64,000 nucleotides of DNA from Bdellovibrionales bacterium. Its GTDB lineage: Bacteria > Myxococcota > XYA12-FULL-58-9 > SYDY01. Where the stretch lies: NCBI GenBank assembly GCA_005801425.1, contig SYDY01000121.1:124001-188000 (forward strand), in the 5' to 3' direction. Below the pieces are notes generated by a model. It did not search any database. It was not told the origin of the DNA and was given only the letters and a program-made list of their open reading frames with translations. Shown here piece after piece: positions 27,933-38,400 of this stretch. Numbering within the stretch: the stretch's first letter is position 1; every line of letters begins with the position of its first letter. The position numbers were made by a program, and so were the translations under genes.

Positions 27933-29787
27933 ATCGCTCAAAGAAAAGCTCGAAAAAATCCCCACGGCTCCTGGTGTTTATTTGTTTAAAGACAAGCACG
28001 GGGTGACGGTTTATATCGGAAAAGCCAAAAATCTTCGCGCACGTTTGCGAAACTACGCGACAGGCACCGACACACGCACATTCGCGCTTATGATCGACAC
28101 ATGGTTTTTCGATGTGGAAATTATTATCACCGGCAATGAAAAAGAAGCGTTGATTCTTGAAAATGAATTGGTCAAACGTCATCGGCCGCGTTTTAATGTG
28201 CGCCTCACCGACGACAAGCAGTTTTTAAGTCTTCGCATAAGCACCACGCATCCCTATCCGCGCATTGAAGTGGTTAGGCAACGACGCCAAGATGAAGCCA
28301 CCTATTTTGGTCCCTATCATTCGGCCGCGGCTATTCGTCAATCGCTTCGGATCATCAATCGCCACTTTCAACTCAGAACATGCACCGACCAAGTTTTGGC
28401 CAATCGCGACAGACCGTGCATGCAATATCAGATCAAACGCTGTCCCGCACCTTGCGTGTTTGAGGTCCCAAAAGAAAGCTATGCGGCCAGCGTTCGTGAT
28501 GTGGCGCATTTCTTGCTCGGTCAAGGCGATATTTTGTTGAAAGATCTAAAAAAGCGTATGATTGCGGCATCTGAAGAGCAAAATTACGAACACGCTGCCA
28601 TTTTACGCGATCAAATATCAGCCATACAGCATTCTCTTGAGCATCAACAGATCGTGGCCCGTGACTTTTCCGATCGCGATATCATCGGCATGCATCGGCA
28701 TGGAACCATGGTCACGATGCACATGCTCCGTGTGATAGGTGGGCGTCTTCAAGATGCACATCGGTTTATGCTTAAAGGTCAACATGCGTGTGACTCCGAT
28801 ATCATGGCAGATTTTATTGCCCAATATTATGGACGTTTTCAGGATGGGCCCCATGAAATTATCACCTCCGTCCCATTTGAGTTTTCCGAAGAGATTGCTC
28901 AACATTTATCAGGGCGCTGGCATCACACGGTAAAAATTGTTGTTCCACAACGCGGTCATCGCATGCGACTTCTTAAGCTTGCCAATCAAAACGCAGAACA
29001 AATGTTTTCTGAGGCAGGGCCATTAATCAGTACACATGCCGATGCAATTCACAATCTACAGAATATATTTTATCTCAAGCATCTTCCACGCATCATCGAA
29101 TGCTTCGATATTTCCCATACCCAAGGAAAAAATATCGTAGCAAGCCAGGTGTGTTTAAAAGACGGAAAACCCTACAAAGCCAGGTATCGACGCTACAAAA
29201 TCAAAAGCCTCATCACGCAAGATGATTGCAAATCGATCTATGAAACCATCTCCAGACGTGCACGACGTGGCCTTGAAAACGGTGATCTTCCTCAGTTGAT
29301 GCTCATTGATGGTGGCAAGGGACAACTCAACGCAGCCCAGCAGGCACTGCGTGATTTTGGTATCGACACAGTGGATGTTCTCGCACTCGCCAAAGCGCGT
29401 ACCGATGGGCACAAAACACCCAACAGCACCGAAGCCGACGTACAGGAACGCGTGTTTGCACCAGATACCGAGGATGCGATTGTTCTTGAACCTCACAACG
29501 AAGCCCTCTTGCTGCTGCAGCGTGCCCGCGATGAAGCCCATCGTTTTGCGATAGCCTACCATCGACGTTTGCAAAAACGTGACGCCGCACATTCACAACT
29601 CGATAAACTGATCGGCATCGGTCCCAAACGACGGCATCTCTTACTGAAAAGCTTGGGTTCATACGACGCGATATGCGCAGCATCCGAAAAAGATCTGCAA
29701 GAGATCCTAGGCCCAAAAATCGGCACGCAAATTTATCGTGCAATAAAGCAGCCTATTGCATCGGCCTCGGTTGCGTCTTTCGACTGA
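27925..29787 (+). CDS. uvrC: UvrABC system protein C
   Basis: A 620-residue UvrC. It has the N-terminal GIY-YIG nuclease ([21 protein letters not shown]), the UVR motif near residue 210 ([14 protein letters not shown]), the C-terminal RNase H-like endonuclease with the DISH stretch ([17 protein letters not shown]), and a tandem HhH end ([17 protein letters not shown]). It makes the 3' and 5' cuts in nucleotide excision repair. It overlaps uvrB by 8 bp, so the two are translationally linked. Confidence 0.97.
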   Translation: MSESLKEKLEKIPTAPGVYLFKDKHGVTVYIGKAKNLRARLRNYATGTDTRTFALMIDTWFFDVEIIITGNEKEALILENELVKRHRPRFNVRLTDDKQFLSLRISTTHPYPRIEVVRQRRQDEATYFGPYHSAAAIRQSLRIINRHFQLRTCTDQVLANRDRPCMQYQIKRCPAPCVFEVPKESYAASVRDVAHFLLGQGDILLKDLKKRMIAASEEQNYEHAAILRDQISAIQHSLEHQQIVARDFSDRDIIGMHRHGTMVTMHMLRVIGGRLQDAHRFMLKGQHACDSDIMADFIAQYYGRFQDGPHEIITSVPFEFSEEIAQHLSGRWHHTVKIVVPQRGHRMRLLKLANQNAEQMFSEAGPLISTHADAIHNLQNIFYLKHLPRIIECFDISHTQGKNIVASQVCLKDGKPYKARYRRYKIKSLITQDDCKSIYETISRRARRGLENGDLPQLMLIDGGKGQLNAAQQALRDFGIDTVDVLALAKARTDGHKTPNSTEADVQERVFAPDTEDAIVLEPHNEALLLLQRARDEAHRFAIAYHRRLQKRDAAHSQLDKLIGIGPKRRHLLLKSLGSYDAICAASEKDLQEILGPKIGTQIYRAIKQPIASASVASFD

Positions 29788-29833
29788 TAAGAAGACAAAC
29801 CAGGGCATTTAAGCGAATTATCATAGCAAAAAA

Positions 29834-29862
29834 TTGACAGCTCGGACGCATAACGTTACAAA
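29834..29862 (+). promoter_or_regulatory. Sigma-70-type promoter
   Basis: TTGACA at 29834-29839 is a consensus -35 box; TACAAA at 29857-29862 is a -10-like box 17 bp downstream. They lie about 80 bp before the ATG of the outer-membrane protein gene, in a 157-bp spacer after uvrC. Read only by eye, so the start point is not fixed. Confidence 0.5.
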
Positions 29863-29944
29863 ATTATGTACACTACTGTAATTCCATTGCACACTGTGTC
29901 CCGCACTTTCGGCACACAAAACGAGCGGTGGTGATAGGCGTTGA

Positions 29945-31375
29945 ATGAGAACCACGAGCAATATCGAGGGGTGGATCTATGCTGCCACGATATTGGCTTC
30001 TCTCGCTTTGACACCCAACAGTTACGCCGCCGATGCTGAAACGGAGACAGATCTTTCACCCGTCACCGTGATCGAACGTACTACTTCCTCCAGCGACATC
30101 GATGACCCCGAAAACTCGAACAAACACAAGCGTCTCAAATCGGTTTTTACACGCAATGGATTGCACCTTGGCCCTCTCACTTTCCATTTCACCCTCGATG
30201 TTGGCAATAACTACGTCTACAACCCCAATCGCAATCCAGGTGCCAGCCAAGGCATTAATTTCCGCGTAGTCGAGGATTTACGCACCACCGTGAGTTTCAA
30301 CACAACAACGGCCTATGCATACAAAAAATTTAATACAACCCTAGCTGGTGGCGTGAGCTACAACCATTACTGGGGCCTCAAAGATCCAACCACCAAAAAT
30401 CTGAGCGCAACAACCGGCCATGCCAATCTCGGCATGGTCTACGCATTAAAAGGCGTTACTTTTTCCATGTATGGTGGCTTTCAACGTATGGTGCCCCCTC
30501 GCCTTCAAGTACTCGGGCAACGGTTGGGGGTCAACACAGTCAACACCGGCACATCAGTGAGCTTTCTTCCTGGGGGCGGTGCACTCTCTATCACGGCTGA
30601 TTACATGTTCGGCTTCACCACATTCGATTCTGTAAGCACAAGCGCCATCAACTCAACCAATATATTTGATAACATAACCCACATCCCTTCCCTGCGGATC
30701 CAATGGCGGTTTTTACCTAAAACTGCACTCTACTCCATCAATCGACTTACCATTCGCACGTTCAACAACACACGTGATCTCATACGTGCCGATGGTACAC
30801 CCGTCATAGGTTCCGCCACAGGAAAAAACGCATACCTATTTTTATCGGAACTTGGTGTGACTGGATCGCTCACCAAACGCATTGCAGTCACCGTGGGCGC
30901 TGGCTACAACGCGATGATCGCCAACGAAGCGACAGGCACCAGCCATGGTGGCGTTGCACGCTTTAATCTCAATTACGTTGTGCCTAAAAAGTTTTCCACC
31001 GGCATTGGTCTTTCCTACGGCATGGCGAGTGTTCCTCTTTTTAATCTGATGCACTCAACAGGCATTGGCGTGTCCTATTCACAAATACTCTGGAAAAAAC
31101 TCTCCGTAGGCACAGGATTAGGATTCAGCTACAATCAATACGCAGCGGTCGTACCCGACATATTCGCCGGCAAACGGCGTGATTTAAGCTACAACTGGAC
31201 CACATCCGTCGGCTACTCGCCTTTAAAATGGATAAGCCTCAGCATCAACAACATGCTGATCTATCTCGACACCAACTACACACTGCCGACGGGCATTGGG
31301 CCAGATCCCAATGCACGACGAAGTACCGGTTATCTTGCCAACAATTTTATGTTTCAAATTCAGATGACGTATTAA
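29945..31375 (+). CDS. Putative outer-membrane beta-barrel protein
   Basis: A 476-residue protein with a signal peptide (MRTTSNIEGWIYAATILASLAL..., cleavage near SYAA). The rest is rich in alternating aromatic/Gly/Ser/Thr/Asn strands (SYNHYWGLKD, MYGGFQRM, GFSYNQYAAV, SYNWTTSVGYSPLKWIS) and ends with NNFMFQIQMTY, an aromatic C-terminus typical of outer-membrane barrels. Probably a barrel of about 18-22 strands. I do not recognise a specific transport or adhesion role. It has its own promoter; the downstream kinase gene is on the opposite strand. Confidence 0.72.
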   Translation: MRTTSNIEGWIYAATILASLALTPNSYAADAETETDLSPVTVIERTTSSSDIDDPENSNKHKRLKSVFTRNGLHLGPLTFHFTLDVGNNYVYNPNRNPGASQGINFRVVEDLRTTVSFNTTTAYAYKKFNTTLAGGVSYNHYWGLKDPTTKNLSATTGHANLGMVYALKGVTFSMYGGFQRMVPPRLQVLGQRLGVNTVNTGTSVSFLPGGGALSITADYMFGFTTFDSVSTSAINSTNIFDNITHIPSLRIQWRFLPKTALYSINRLTIRTFNNTRDLIRADGTPVIGSATGKNAYLFLSELGVTGSLTKRIAVTVGAGYNAMIANEATGTSHGGVARFNLNYVVPKKFSTGIGLSYGMASVPLFNLMHSTGIGVSYSQILWKKLSVGTGLGFSYNQYAAVVPDIFAGKRRDLSYNWTTSVGYSPLKWISLSINNMLIYLDTNYTLPTGIGPDPNARRSTGYLANNFMFQIQMTY

Positions 31376-31376
31376 A

Positions 31377-31396
31377 GGCGGGTTTTAAACCCTCCC
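31377..31396. terminator. REP-like hairpin between convergent genes
   Basis: GGCGGGTTTTAAACCCTCCC lies in the 27-bp space between the outer-membrane protein gene and the convergent kinase gene. GGGTTT and AAACCC form a short hairpin that could stop transcription from both sides, although no long T run is present. It resembles the window's GTAG palindromes in size and GC pattern. Confidence 0.4.
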
Positions 31397-31402
31397 ACAA
31401 TA

Positions 31403-33817
31403 TCACTGCCAATCTTCAGGCTTAATAATCAGCTTCCCAGGTGTTTGTCCGTCGATAGTCAGACTTGTTTTGTATGTGCTGCCATCCCCGCATACCACTG
31501 AAACAGCGCACTTGCCTGTCGGTGAAGCCTTTTTGAAAAAGGGTGCAGTGCCTAAGGCTTGCCCACCGACGGTCACTTTGCATTCAGTCGCCCCTGAGGC
31601 CATCACACTCAATTGCCCTGCAGTACCGCTGCAGGAGCCTCCTGCGGGCCGTTTGGGGGCCTCAGCTTTCGCTGCCCCACCGCCACCCGATGATGACACC
31701 GGGGCTTTCGCTGGACGCGGCGCAGGAGCAGGCCTCTCATCGCCCCTGTGCAGGGCAATGCGCAACTCAAACACATTGCGACCTTCGAAGCTCACAAGCT
31801 TGCTGTAAGGACCATAGCCTTCCTGTTCGACCTCAACCAAATAGGAGGCATTGGGGTCGAGTCCTTGAACTTCCACAGGTGCTGGGCCGCGTGAGAAACC
31901 GCCCACTTTAACTTCAGCACCTTCAGGATCAACGATAACCTTCAGGGTAGAACGCTCGTTCCCGCCTTGCCCTAAAATACCTTCTGCAGTTGTAGGGCGC
32001 GACCCTGCTGACGCACCATTCTCTGGCATTTGATTTGCCCCAAGTGGATCAAGCCGCACGCGAAGCACCGTTTGCCGCTCGGAAGGCCCAAATGTGACAT
32101 TGACATCCTTTGAAATAAATCCATCCTTGCTGATTTGCACCAGCGTCGGCACCACAGGATCCAGATCGGTTAACGTGAGCGGTGATACGCCACGGGGCAA
32201 GCCGCCCACTCTGATCGACGCCCCTGCAGGTTCTGTCACAATTTCTGCAGTTGCCTTGGCGGCAAGCTCAGGTCGCTTGGATTCTAAACGAATGTTAATC
32301 ACCGTATCGCGACCTTCCGCGACATCAAAACTGAATGCTTTGTCTGAATAACCCACGGCCTGTGCAAGCAATGTATGGACCGTTGCTGGCACTTCACCAC
32401 GACTCAAGGGCGTATGCTGTCCGATGAGTTTTCCATCAAGATACAGCTCCATATCCTTGGGGTCGCCTGTGATTGTGACACTCCCCGTACCCGTGCTGAC
32501 CAAAAGCCACACGAGGACACCCACAAACGCAATCAGTCCCGTGCTCACAGAACCCCACAGTGCCAATGTCTTCTTGGGGATCCCAAACCATAAACCTGCA
32601 TCAGACTTCTTAGAAGGAAAACTCGACGACACATCATTGGAGCTTACTGAGACATCCGACGACCCCGCAGCCTTCGGCGACGCCTCGGGCATCATCGCGA
32701 TCCCCACCTGTGTTGCCTGATCATTAGGCGATGTCTTGCTGTACTCGAAGATCATCGTCTTTTCGCTGTCGCCCCAATCGTTATTGCCAGCGACCTTCGC
32801 TTCACGCATCTGCCGTGCACCCTCAACGGCATCGGACGAATCAGGAGGAGGTAACGCATTGTATTCCTCCATGCGTTTGGCTTCAATCGTACGTTCCTCG
32901 GCGAATTCCTTCTGCATGAAGAGTGACAATTGCTTATGCGAAAAAATGCTTCCGTCGGTGATCAAAAACCGTTGCAATGCATCCGCGAGTTCACTGCCAT
33001 CTTGATAACGATCCTCCCGCTCACCCGCGAGGGCCTTCATAATGATCGCTTCAAGTTCCTCTGACAGATCCGGATTATGATCCCGTGGTTTGGGCACTTC
33101 GGCGTTGCGCACACGTTCAAGTGTGGAGAAATCACTTTCTCCCACAAACAGGCGTTGTCCTGTCAGCATTTCGTACAATAAAATGCCGATGGAAAAAACA
33201 TCCGATCGTTTATCAATATCAAGCCCACGTACCTGCTCGGGCGACATGTACCCAAACTTGCCTTTAAGTACCCCTGCTTGCGTTTTCGATGCGCGATCTT
33301 CGGCCTTTGCAATGCCAAAGTCAGTGATTTTTACCTCGCCTTCGTAGCCCAACAAAATATTTTGGGGGCTCACGTCGCGATGGATCACACCAAGCGGACG
33401 ACCTGATGCATCGGTTTTTTTATGGGCGTAATCGAGACCATCACAAATCCGGCTGACGATATAAATCGCAGCGCTCAAGGGCAGCATCCGATTTTCCTGA
33501 CGAAGCCGTGTCAGGATCTGACGCAGATCACGTCCGGAGACATACTCCATCGCGATGTAATACTGTGATTCAAATTTACCGAGCTCGTAAATCTGAACAA
33601 TATTGGCATGGCTAAGCTGTACGGCGATGCGGGCTTCATCCACGAACATGTCGATGAATTCAGCATCGTCTGCCATGTTGGGCAGGATGCGCTTGATGGC
33701 AAGAATGCGCTGGAACCCATCAACGCCAAAGGTCTTGGCCTTGAAGACTTCCGCCATGCCGCCGATGTTGATTCGGTCAAGCAATAGATATTTGCCAAAA
33801 GGTACTGGTTGATCCAT
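31403..33817 (-). CDS. Membrane Ser/Thr protein kinase with PEGA repeats
   Basis: An 804-residue bacterial Hanks-type kinase. Kinase domain about 8-280: glycine loop INIGGMAEVFKAK, ATP Lys in LAIKRI, αC Glu, catalytic VIHRDVSPQNIL, ITDFGIAK, and APE-type MSPEQV; all key residues are intact. A membrane helix lies about 418-440 (LWGSVSTGLIAFVGVLVWLL). The outer part has three PEGA-type repeats (motifs like GSVTITGDP, EPAGASIRVGG, DPEGAEVKVGG) and a Pro/Ala/Gly-rich segment with three Cys near the end (GGSCSG.., ATECKVTV, TGKCAVSVVCGD). PEGA domains are thought to bind surface carbohydrate. The first helix starts at MDQPVPFGKYLLL. Confidence 0.93.
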   Translation of the reverse strand: MDQPVPFGKYLLLDRINIGGMAEVFKAKTFGVDGFQRILAIKRILPNMADDAEFIDMFVDEARIAVQLSHANIVQIYELGKFESQYYIAMEYVSGRDLRQILTRLRQENRMLPLSAAIYIVSRICDGLDYAHKKTDASGRPLGVIHRDVSPQNILLGYEGEVKITDFGIAKAEDRASKTQAGVLKGKFGYMSPEQVRGLDIDKRSDVFSIGILLYEMLTGQRLFVGESDFSTLERVRNAEVPKPRDHNPDLSEELEAIIMKALAGEREDRYQDGSELADALQRFLITDGSIFSHKQLSLFMQKEFAEERTIEAKRMEEYNALPPPDSSDAVEGARQMREAKVAGNNDWGDSEKTMIFEYSKTSPNDQATQVGIAMMPEASPKAAGSSDVSVSSNDVSSSFPSKKSDAGLWFGIPKKTLALWGSVSTGLIAFVGVLVWLLVSTGTGSVTITGDPKDMELYLDGKLIGQHTPLSRGEVPATVHTLLAQAVGYSDKAFSFDVAEGRDTVINIRLESKRPELAAKATAEIVTEPAGASIRVGGLPRGVSPLTLTDLDPVVPTLVQISKDGFISKDVNVTFGPSERQTVLRVRLDPLGANQMPENGASAGSRPTTAEGILGQGGNERSTLKVIVDPEGAEVKVGGFSRGPAPVEVQGLDPNASYLVEVEQEGYGPYSKLVSFEGRNVFELRIALHRGDERPAPAPRPAKAPVSSSGGGGAAKAEAPKRPAGGSCSGTAGQLSVMASGATECKVTVGGQALGTAPFFKKASPTGKCAVSVVCGDGSTYKTSLTIDGQTPGKLIIKPEDWQ

Positions 33818-33958
33818 TCGGCTTTGCCTAAAACCTTACTGCAAGTGCTTGATCTATGATAAAGACACACCCACCCATGTGTCAAACGATGATCTACCTA
33901 TATGCTTGAAAAGACTGGGAAAATTAGATTTTGCACACATACAAAACGTGCAGGTTTT

Positions 33959-34429
33959 ATGCGTAAGAAAACACCTACAGATCAAAAGCCCATGGATATC
34001 GCACTGCGTATGCTGTCACAGCGAGCGCTTTCGGAGCACGAATTACGTACGCGCCTCTTGGCGCGCGAAATTTCCGCCGAAGTCATTGATGGGATCCTCC
34101 CACAGCTTAAAAAATGGGGTTATCTGAACGAACAAACACTGCGCGAGCAACTCACACGCGAAGCCGATAGGCGTGGCAAAGGCTCTCTATGGCTTAAGCA
34201 AAAGTGCTATACACGCCAGATTAGCAGCGATGATCACACTCCCACAAACGATATTGCATGTCTGGATACGCCTGAGCGCGCCCATGCAGCCCTTCTGCGG
34301 AAATATGGCGAACAATATGCCCATGACGACCGCAGCAAACGACGTAGTTTTGCCTATTTGCAGCGTCAGGGGTTCAGCATGGATGTGATATTCAAAGCCC
34401 TTGCGCGTCAACATGACAGGGAGATATGA
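33959..34429 (+). CDS. recX: Regulatory protein RecX
   Basis: A 156-residue RecX-like protein. The signature [25 protein letters not shown], with a Leu/Arg three-helix repeat (about 10-70) and the C-terminal [21 protein letters not shown], fits RecX, which modulates RecA filaments. ATG 33959 is favoured (AGG just upstream); ATG 33992 is also possible. The first part of the longer frame from 33902 is not typical of the family. It faces the kinase gene across a 141-bp spacer, and its end runs close to dapA. Confidence 0.85.
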   Translation: MRKKTPTDQKPMDIALRMLSQRALSEHELRTRLLAREISAEVIDGILPQLKKWGYLNEQTLREQLTREADRRGKGSLWLKQKCYTRQISSDDHTPTNDIACLDTPERAHAALLRKYGEQYAHDDRSKRRSFAYLQRQGFSMDVIFKALARQHDREI

Positions 34430-34457
34430 CGCACCATCTCTACCTAGGAGGCCCCCC

Positions 34458-35327
34458 GTGTTTACAGGTTCCATTGTTGCACTGATCACGCCGTTTTCAG
34501 AACAAGGCCTGGATGAGACCGCGTTCAAAAAAATGGTTGAACGGCAGATCGACGCGGGAACCCACGGATTGGTCCCCTGCGGCACCACGGGAGAATCCCC
34601 CACATTAAGCCATGCAGAACACCGCCGCGTGGTAGAACTCTGCGTGAAGGCCGCGGCAGGGCGTGTCCCAGTGATCGCTGGCGCCGGATCTAATTCCACA
34701 TCAGAAGCCATCGAGCTCACACAACATGCCCAAAACGCTGGCGCCGACGCCGCTTTGGTGGTCACGCCTTACTACAATAAACCGACACAACGTGGCTTGT
34801 ACGAACACTACAAGGCCATCGCCTCTTCTGTATCAATCCCAATCATCATCTATAACATACCTGGACGAAGCGTTATCGACATGTCGGTTGAAACCATGGC
34901 CCGCTTGGCACAAATTAAGAATATTGTCGGCGTGAAAGATGCGTCGGGTGATTTGGCCAGAGTAAGTCAAACACGTGCCGCATGCGGCACAGATTTTTGC
35001 CAACTGTCCGGTGAAGATGCCACCGCTTTGGCGTTTTTGGCCCAAGGTGGTTATGGCTGCATTTCAGTAACCGCCAATGTGGTGCCCGATTTGTGCGCGC
35101 AATTTCAAAATGCCTGGCGTGCCGGCGATGTCACTGGGGCCCTCGCATTGCACGATCGATTGATGCCTCTCCATGACGCGCTTTTTGTCGAATCAAACCC
35201 TGCACCCTGCAAATATGCGGCAGGGCTTCTTGGGCTATGCAACGATCGCGTTCGCTTGCCCCTCGTGCCATTGACCGAAAGTTCACAACAACGTGTTGCT
35301 GCTGCCCTAAAACAGGTAGCATCGTAG
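34458..35327 (+). CDS. dapA: 4-hydroxy-tetrahydrodipicolinate synthase
   Basis: A 289-residue DapA. It has the family pattern [14 protein letters not shown] (pyruvate-site Thr-Thr), [25 protein letters not shown] (catalytic Tyr) and the Schiff-base Lys in [11 protein letters not shown]. It starts the diaminopimelate/lysine branch from aspartate semialdehyde. A GTG start at 34458 is chosen because AGGAGG lies 6 bases before it and the family begins at [13 protein letters not shown]; the ATG at 34401 lies inside recX. Confidence 0.97.
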   Translation: MFTGSIVALITPFSEQGLDETAFKKMVERQIDAGTHGLVPCGTTGESPTLSHAEHRRVVELCVKAAAGRVPVIAGAGSNSTSEAIELTQHAQNAGADAALVVTPYYNKPTQRGLYEHYKAIASSVSIPIIIYNIPGRSVIDMSVETMARLAQIKNIVGVKDASGDLARVSQTRAACGTDFCQLSGEDATALAFLAQGGYGCISVTANVVPDLCAQFQNAWRAGDVTGALALHDRLMPLHDALFVESNPAPCKYAAGLLGLCNDRVRLPLVPLTESSQQRVAAALKQVAS

Positions 35328-35395
35328 CTTGCTGCGCCATTGCCCTCAGAGCTCTAAATTGGGACGTGGTCTTCATGTCGCGTACACTATAGAGC

Positions 35396-37756
35396 GTGAA
35401 ACCTTTTTTTATATACTTGCTTCTGACGTTACCAACACAAGAGCAAGAAACATCTCCTACTTCTGAGACTTTCAAGCAAGGTGTCGAGATACTTAACATC
35501 CTTGAGGTCGATCTAGGACGCGCCACAGTGCGTGCCGAAGCGTTGCGGCGCGAACTTGAGAAACTCGATCATAAAAGTCAATCAAGTCTCGAAACTATCG
35601 CCTTTCTTTTTGCCGATGCCGAATCGTTGTTTCAAGATGGTGAATTCCATGACGCGGCGTTGGTTTTTTCCGAAGTTGTAGAATCTCCTGAAGCACAAGG
35701 GCTGCCTTTTTATCCTCAGGCCGTCGATTTCCTCGCCCGTTCGCTTACCGCCATCGGCTATCATCGCACAGCACGCGTCTACTACGAAAAAATGCTCACG
35801 GTGGGGAACGATGAACAGCGTGGATCTGCAATGCAGGCACTGATGGCCACATCCCAATTGTTGGGCGAGCGCATCAACGTGGATATATTCGACAAACAGC
35901 TAAAATCGATTCGTAAAGTAACACCGTCGTTATCGTATCAGCTTGCGAAAATGCTCATCCGTATCAAACAGTATGATCGCGCGATAACAATTATGACTCA
36001 GATTGAAAACATTGCAACGTGGCGTCAAAAGACACTCTACCTCCATGCCGTGGCATGCACAGGACTGAAACAATATGCCAAAGCATTGGCATTGTTTACA
36101 GAAGTAGTCGCCAAACCACCGCCAGAAGATGATGAGGCTGCCGGACAAATTCACGAACTCGCCCATCTTCAACGTGGACGACTCATGCAAGAAATGGGTG
36201 ATCACATGGGTGCCATGGATGCCTATCAAAATGTATCTCCGGAAAGTCCAAATTTCTCAGAAGCACAGTTTGAAACAGTATGGACCTATATTGCTGCATC
36301 TGCCGACGCACATGATCCAGAAACACAACGCGATCGTATCCATCATGCAGTTGAATCTCTCGATATGTTTTTACAATTTGAGCCCGATTCACCCATCAAA
36401 GCAGAAGCCACATTGTTGCGAGGTAATTTACTCACGCAATTGCGTGACTTTAATGCGGCCTCAGAATCCTTTCAAAACATGACGAAACAATACAAAGAAT
36501 TGCATGATAAAGTTGTCGCCTATGTTCATGGAAAGCAATTTAATTTGCAACAACTTTTACGTGTCGAAAAAATGGATGAGAAAATATCAGAGAACAATAA
36601 TATAGCCCACGAAACACTGGACCATTGGGCAATCGCTGAAGACCCCTCGTTGCTTCGCGCAGCACATACCATCAGCGAACTGGCTACAGGGCATCTGTGG
36701 GTTTCTGAAATGCGTGGTTTGGCACGCAAAGTGGCCGCAACATTGGCCATGCGCGATTTAAGTATTTGGTCTTCTAAATACCGCGACACAGCCTTGGAAG
36801 CACGCACGTCAGAGCATGAGATGATCAATTTGCGTGAAAGGATTGTAGATCTCGATAGACTTTTTTCTCAAAATGGCCTTTCCGAATCTACAACCAAAGC
36901 TTTGATGGAAGTGATCGGTCGGCGTAAGGCATTAGAACCTGCTTATATGGCATTGAGTAAAACTCCTGAGGAAAATGAATCCCGTGTGCAAGAACTCCGA
37001 AGCATCGCTGCCCATCTGCTCAACGAAGTGGACGGACTCAAAGTAGAACTCGATGAAAATATCGCGATGTCAGAGAGCGTGAAGCAATATTTTATAACCC
37101 ATGAAAAGACGTTATCAGCGACTGAACGAACACAAATGCGACATGTGATCGAATCAGAATATGCGGTTGTGGAATCAATGGTCGTAGAACGAAAAAAATT
37201 GGCACAAATGCTTAATCCTGATAGCGGGTATCTATTATTGGTTGGGCTTGAGGATTCTGACGATACGCGCATTCGCAATGCCTACAATGCATTGCTTAAA
37301 GAAGAAGAACGACTTCTGACCCAGGTCAAAGAACATGAACAATCCAAAAACCTTATCGGTTTACGCGGGCGTCTCAATACACTGTACGTCACCCATCGTA
37401 AGCTTGAAAACGAGCTCAAAGGTCTGCGCGCCGCCATCGAGAACAAAAGCAACAATATCCGCGCGCATCTTTCGCGTGAACTTGAAGCCATGCGAATCAC
37501 ATTGGGCAATCAAGAACAGGAACTCTCCGTGCTCAACGCTGACGCCAAAAAAGTCGGCAATATGGTTGCGCAACGTGCGGTAGATACCGTAATCCATCAA
37601 TTGTTCGATTTGGTGACCCGAAGCGACCTCGGTGATGTCGAAGTCACTTGGGCGCGCAAAAATGAACACACCGAAGAAATCAACGAAGCCGTCCGTGAAG
37701 AACGCGACACGCTTGAAGCCATGGAACGTGATTATCGGGATATCTTGGCCGAGTGA
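35396..37756 (+). CDS. Exported TPR / coiled-coil protein
   Basis: A 786-residue protein starting at GTG. An N-terminal signal-like segment (MKPFFIYLLLTLPTQ) is short. Residues about 60-410 show TPR helices (ETIAFLFADAESLFQDGEFHDAALVF, YLHAVACTGLKQYAKALALF). From about 480 on it is coiled coil (KEEERLLTQVKEHEQ, ALKEEE, ESEYAVVESMVVERKKL). It may be a periplasmic scaffold; no exact family is recognised. It follows dapA after 68 bp. Its C-terminal end runs straight into the riboswitch spacer. Confidence 0.75.
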   Translation: MKPFFIYLLLTLPTQEQETSPTSETFKQGVEILNILEVDLGRATVRAEALRRELEKLDHKSQSSLETIAFLFADAESLFQDGEFHDAALVFSEVVESPEAQGLPFYPQAVDFLARSLTAIGYHRTARVYYEKMLTVGNDEQRGSAMQALMATSQLLGERINVDIFDKQLKSIRKVTPSLSYQLAKMLIRIKQYDRAITIMTQIENIATWRQKTLYLHAVACTGLKQYAKALALFTEVVAKPPPEDDEAAGQIHELAHLQRGRLMQEMGDHMGAMDAYQNVSPESPNFSEAQFETVWTYIAASADAHDPETQRDRIHHAVESLDMFLQFEPDSPIKAEATLLRGNLLTQLRDFNAASESFQNMTKQYKELHDKVVAYVHGKQFNLQQLLRVEKMDEKISENNNIAHETLDHWAIAEDPSLLRAAHTISELATGHLWVSEMRGLARKVAATLAMRDLSIWSSKYRDTALEARTSEHEMINLRERIVDLDRLFSQNGLSESTTKALMEVIGRRKALEPAYMALSKTPEENESRVQELRSIAAHLLNEVDGLKVELDENIAMSESVKQYFITHEKTLSATERTQMRHVIESEYAVVESMVVERKKLAQMLNPDSGYLLLVGLEDSDDTRIRNAYNALLKEEERLLTQVKEHEQSKNLIGLRGRLNTLYVTHRKLENELKGLRAAIENKSNNIRAHLSRELEAMRITLGNQEQELSVLNADAKKVGNMVAQRAVDTVIHQLFDLVTRSDLGDVEVTWARKNEHTEEINEAVREERDTLEAMERDYRDILAE

Positions 37757-37768
37757 TATTTTAGGGAA

Positions 37769-37783
37769 GGGTCAACTTGACCC
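37769..37783. terminator. Palindrome after the TPR gene
   Basis: GGGTCAA-C-TTGACCC forms a perfect 7-bp stem with one-base centre, 13 bp past the TPR stop and before the riboswitch. It could stop the TPR transcript or be a binding site. A similar GGGTCA...TGACCC arrangement, more widely spaced, lies near 21545-21579. Confidence 0.3.
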
Positions 37784-37789
37784 CTATGC

Positions 37790-37935
37790 TTTCACTGTGT
37801 CATTGGGCTCGCCACGCAGGAAATCGGTGAAATTCCGACGCTGTACCCGCAACCGTAAACGGTGACGAAGCCATATCCTACCTCCCAAGAGGCCATGGCC
37901 GAAACCAAACCGTAAGCCGGACACTGTGTTTTCTC
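37790..37935 (+). promoter_or_regulatory. Cobalamin riboswitch
   Basis: The core consensus of the B12 riboswitch is readable: GGAAATCGGTGAAATTCC (37821 onward), CTGTACCCGCAACCGT (core J elements), and after a variable arm the B12-box segment AAGCCGGACACTG. The order and spacing fit. The next gene's CGGGAG ribosome-binding site lies directly behind, so control is probably translational. Boundaries are approximate. Confidence 0.88.
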
Positions 37936-37953
37936 TTGCTCGGGAGTTGGCAA

Positions 37954-38400
37954 ATGAAGCATATTTTTTGTTGTATTATTATCTCTTTTTTCGTTTCGGC
38001 ATGCGGTGATGGAAGTCACGATCCTTCTAAGCCAAGTACCCCACAATCTGAGCATCTTGCGATTGCGGGAACTTGGACCGACGGATCTCCTGGCTACATC
38101 AATCCAAACCCGTTGGTGATCTCAGATGGCCTATGGGACGGCAATGAAATCACCTGGTACGACAACACATCCCGCCGCTTGGTTCACTTCTCGCCCAAAA
38201 GCGACTGGGCTGCTGCGTCGTATGTGATGGTTGCTTGGCTCAACCACAACAACCAGATCTACTACTGTACTGAATATCCTGGTCACACCACGGCCGAAGA
38301 GGCACGCAACGCAACACTCACGTTTGACGAAAGCGATCCAGCCACCCGAGGCTGTGGTGGTAGCTTTCCTTGGTCCACCCTTACCCCTCCATCGCCATGA
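37954..38400 (+). CDS. Riboswitch-controlled small lipoprotein
   Basis: A 148-residue lipoprotein with the signal sequence MKHIFCCIIISFFVSAC (Cys 17). The mature part is predicted beta-rich (LAIAGTWTDGSPGY, SRRLVHFSPKS, VAWLNHNNQIYYCTEYPG) and has two further Cys. I do not recognise a family. ATG 37954 is preferred because GGGAG sits 8 bases before it; the ATG at 37936 lies in the riboswitch tail. It directly follows the cobalamin riboswitch, so B12 should lower its expression. Its stop overlaps the next gene by 4 bp. Confidence 0.78.
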   Translation: MKHIFCCIIISFFVSACGDGSHDPSKPSTPQSEHLAIAGTWTDGSPGYINPNPLVISDGLWDGNEITWYDNTSRRLVHFSPKSDWAAASYVMVAWLNHNNQIYYCTEYPGHTTAEEARNATLTFDESDPATRGCGGSFPWSTLTPPSP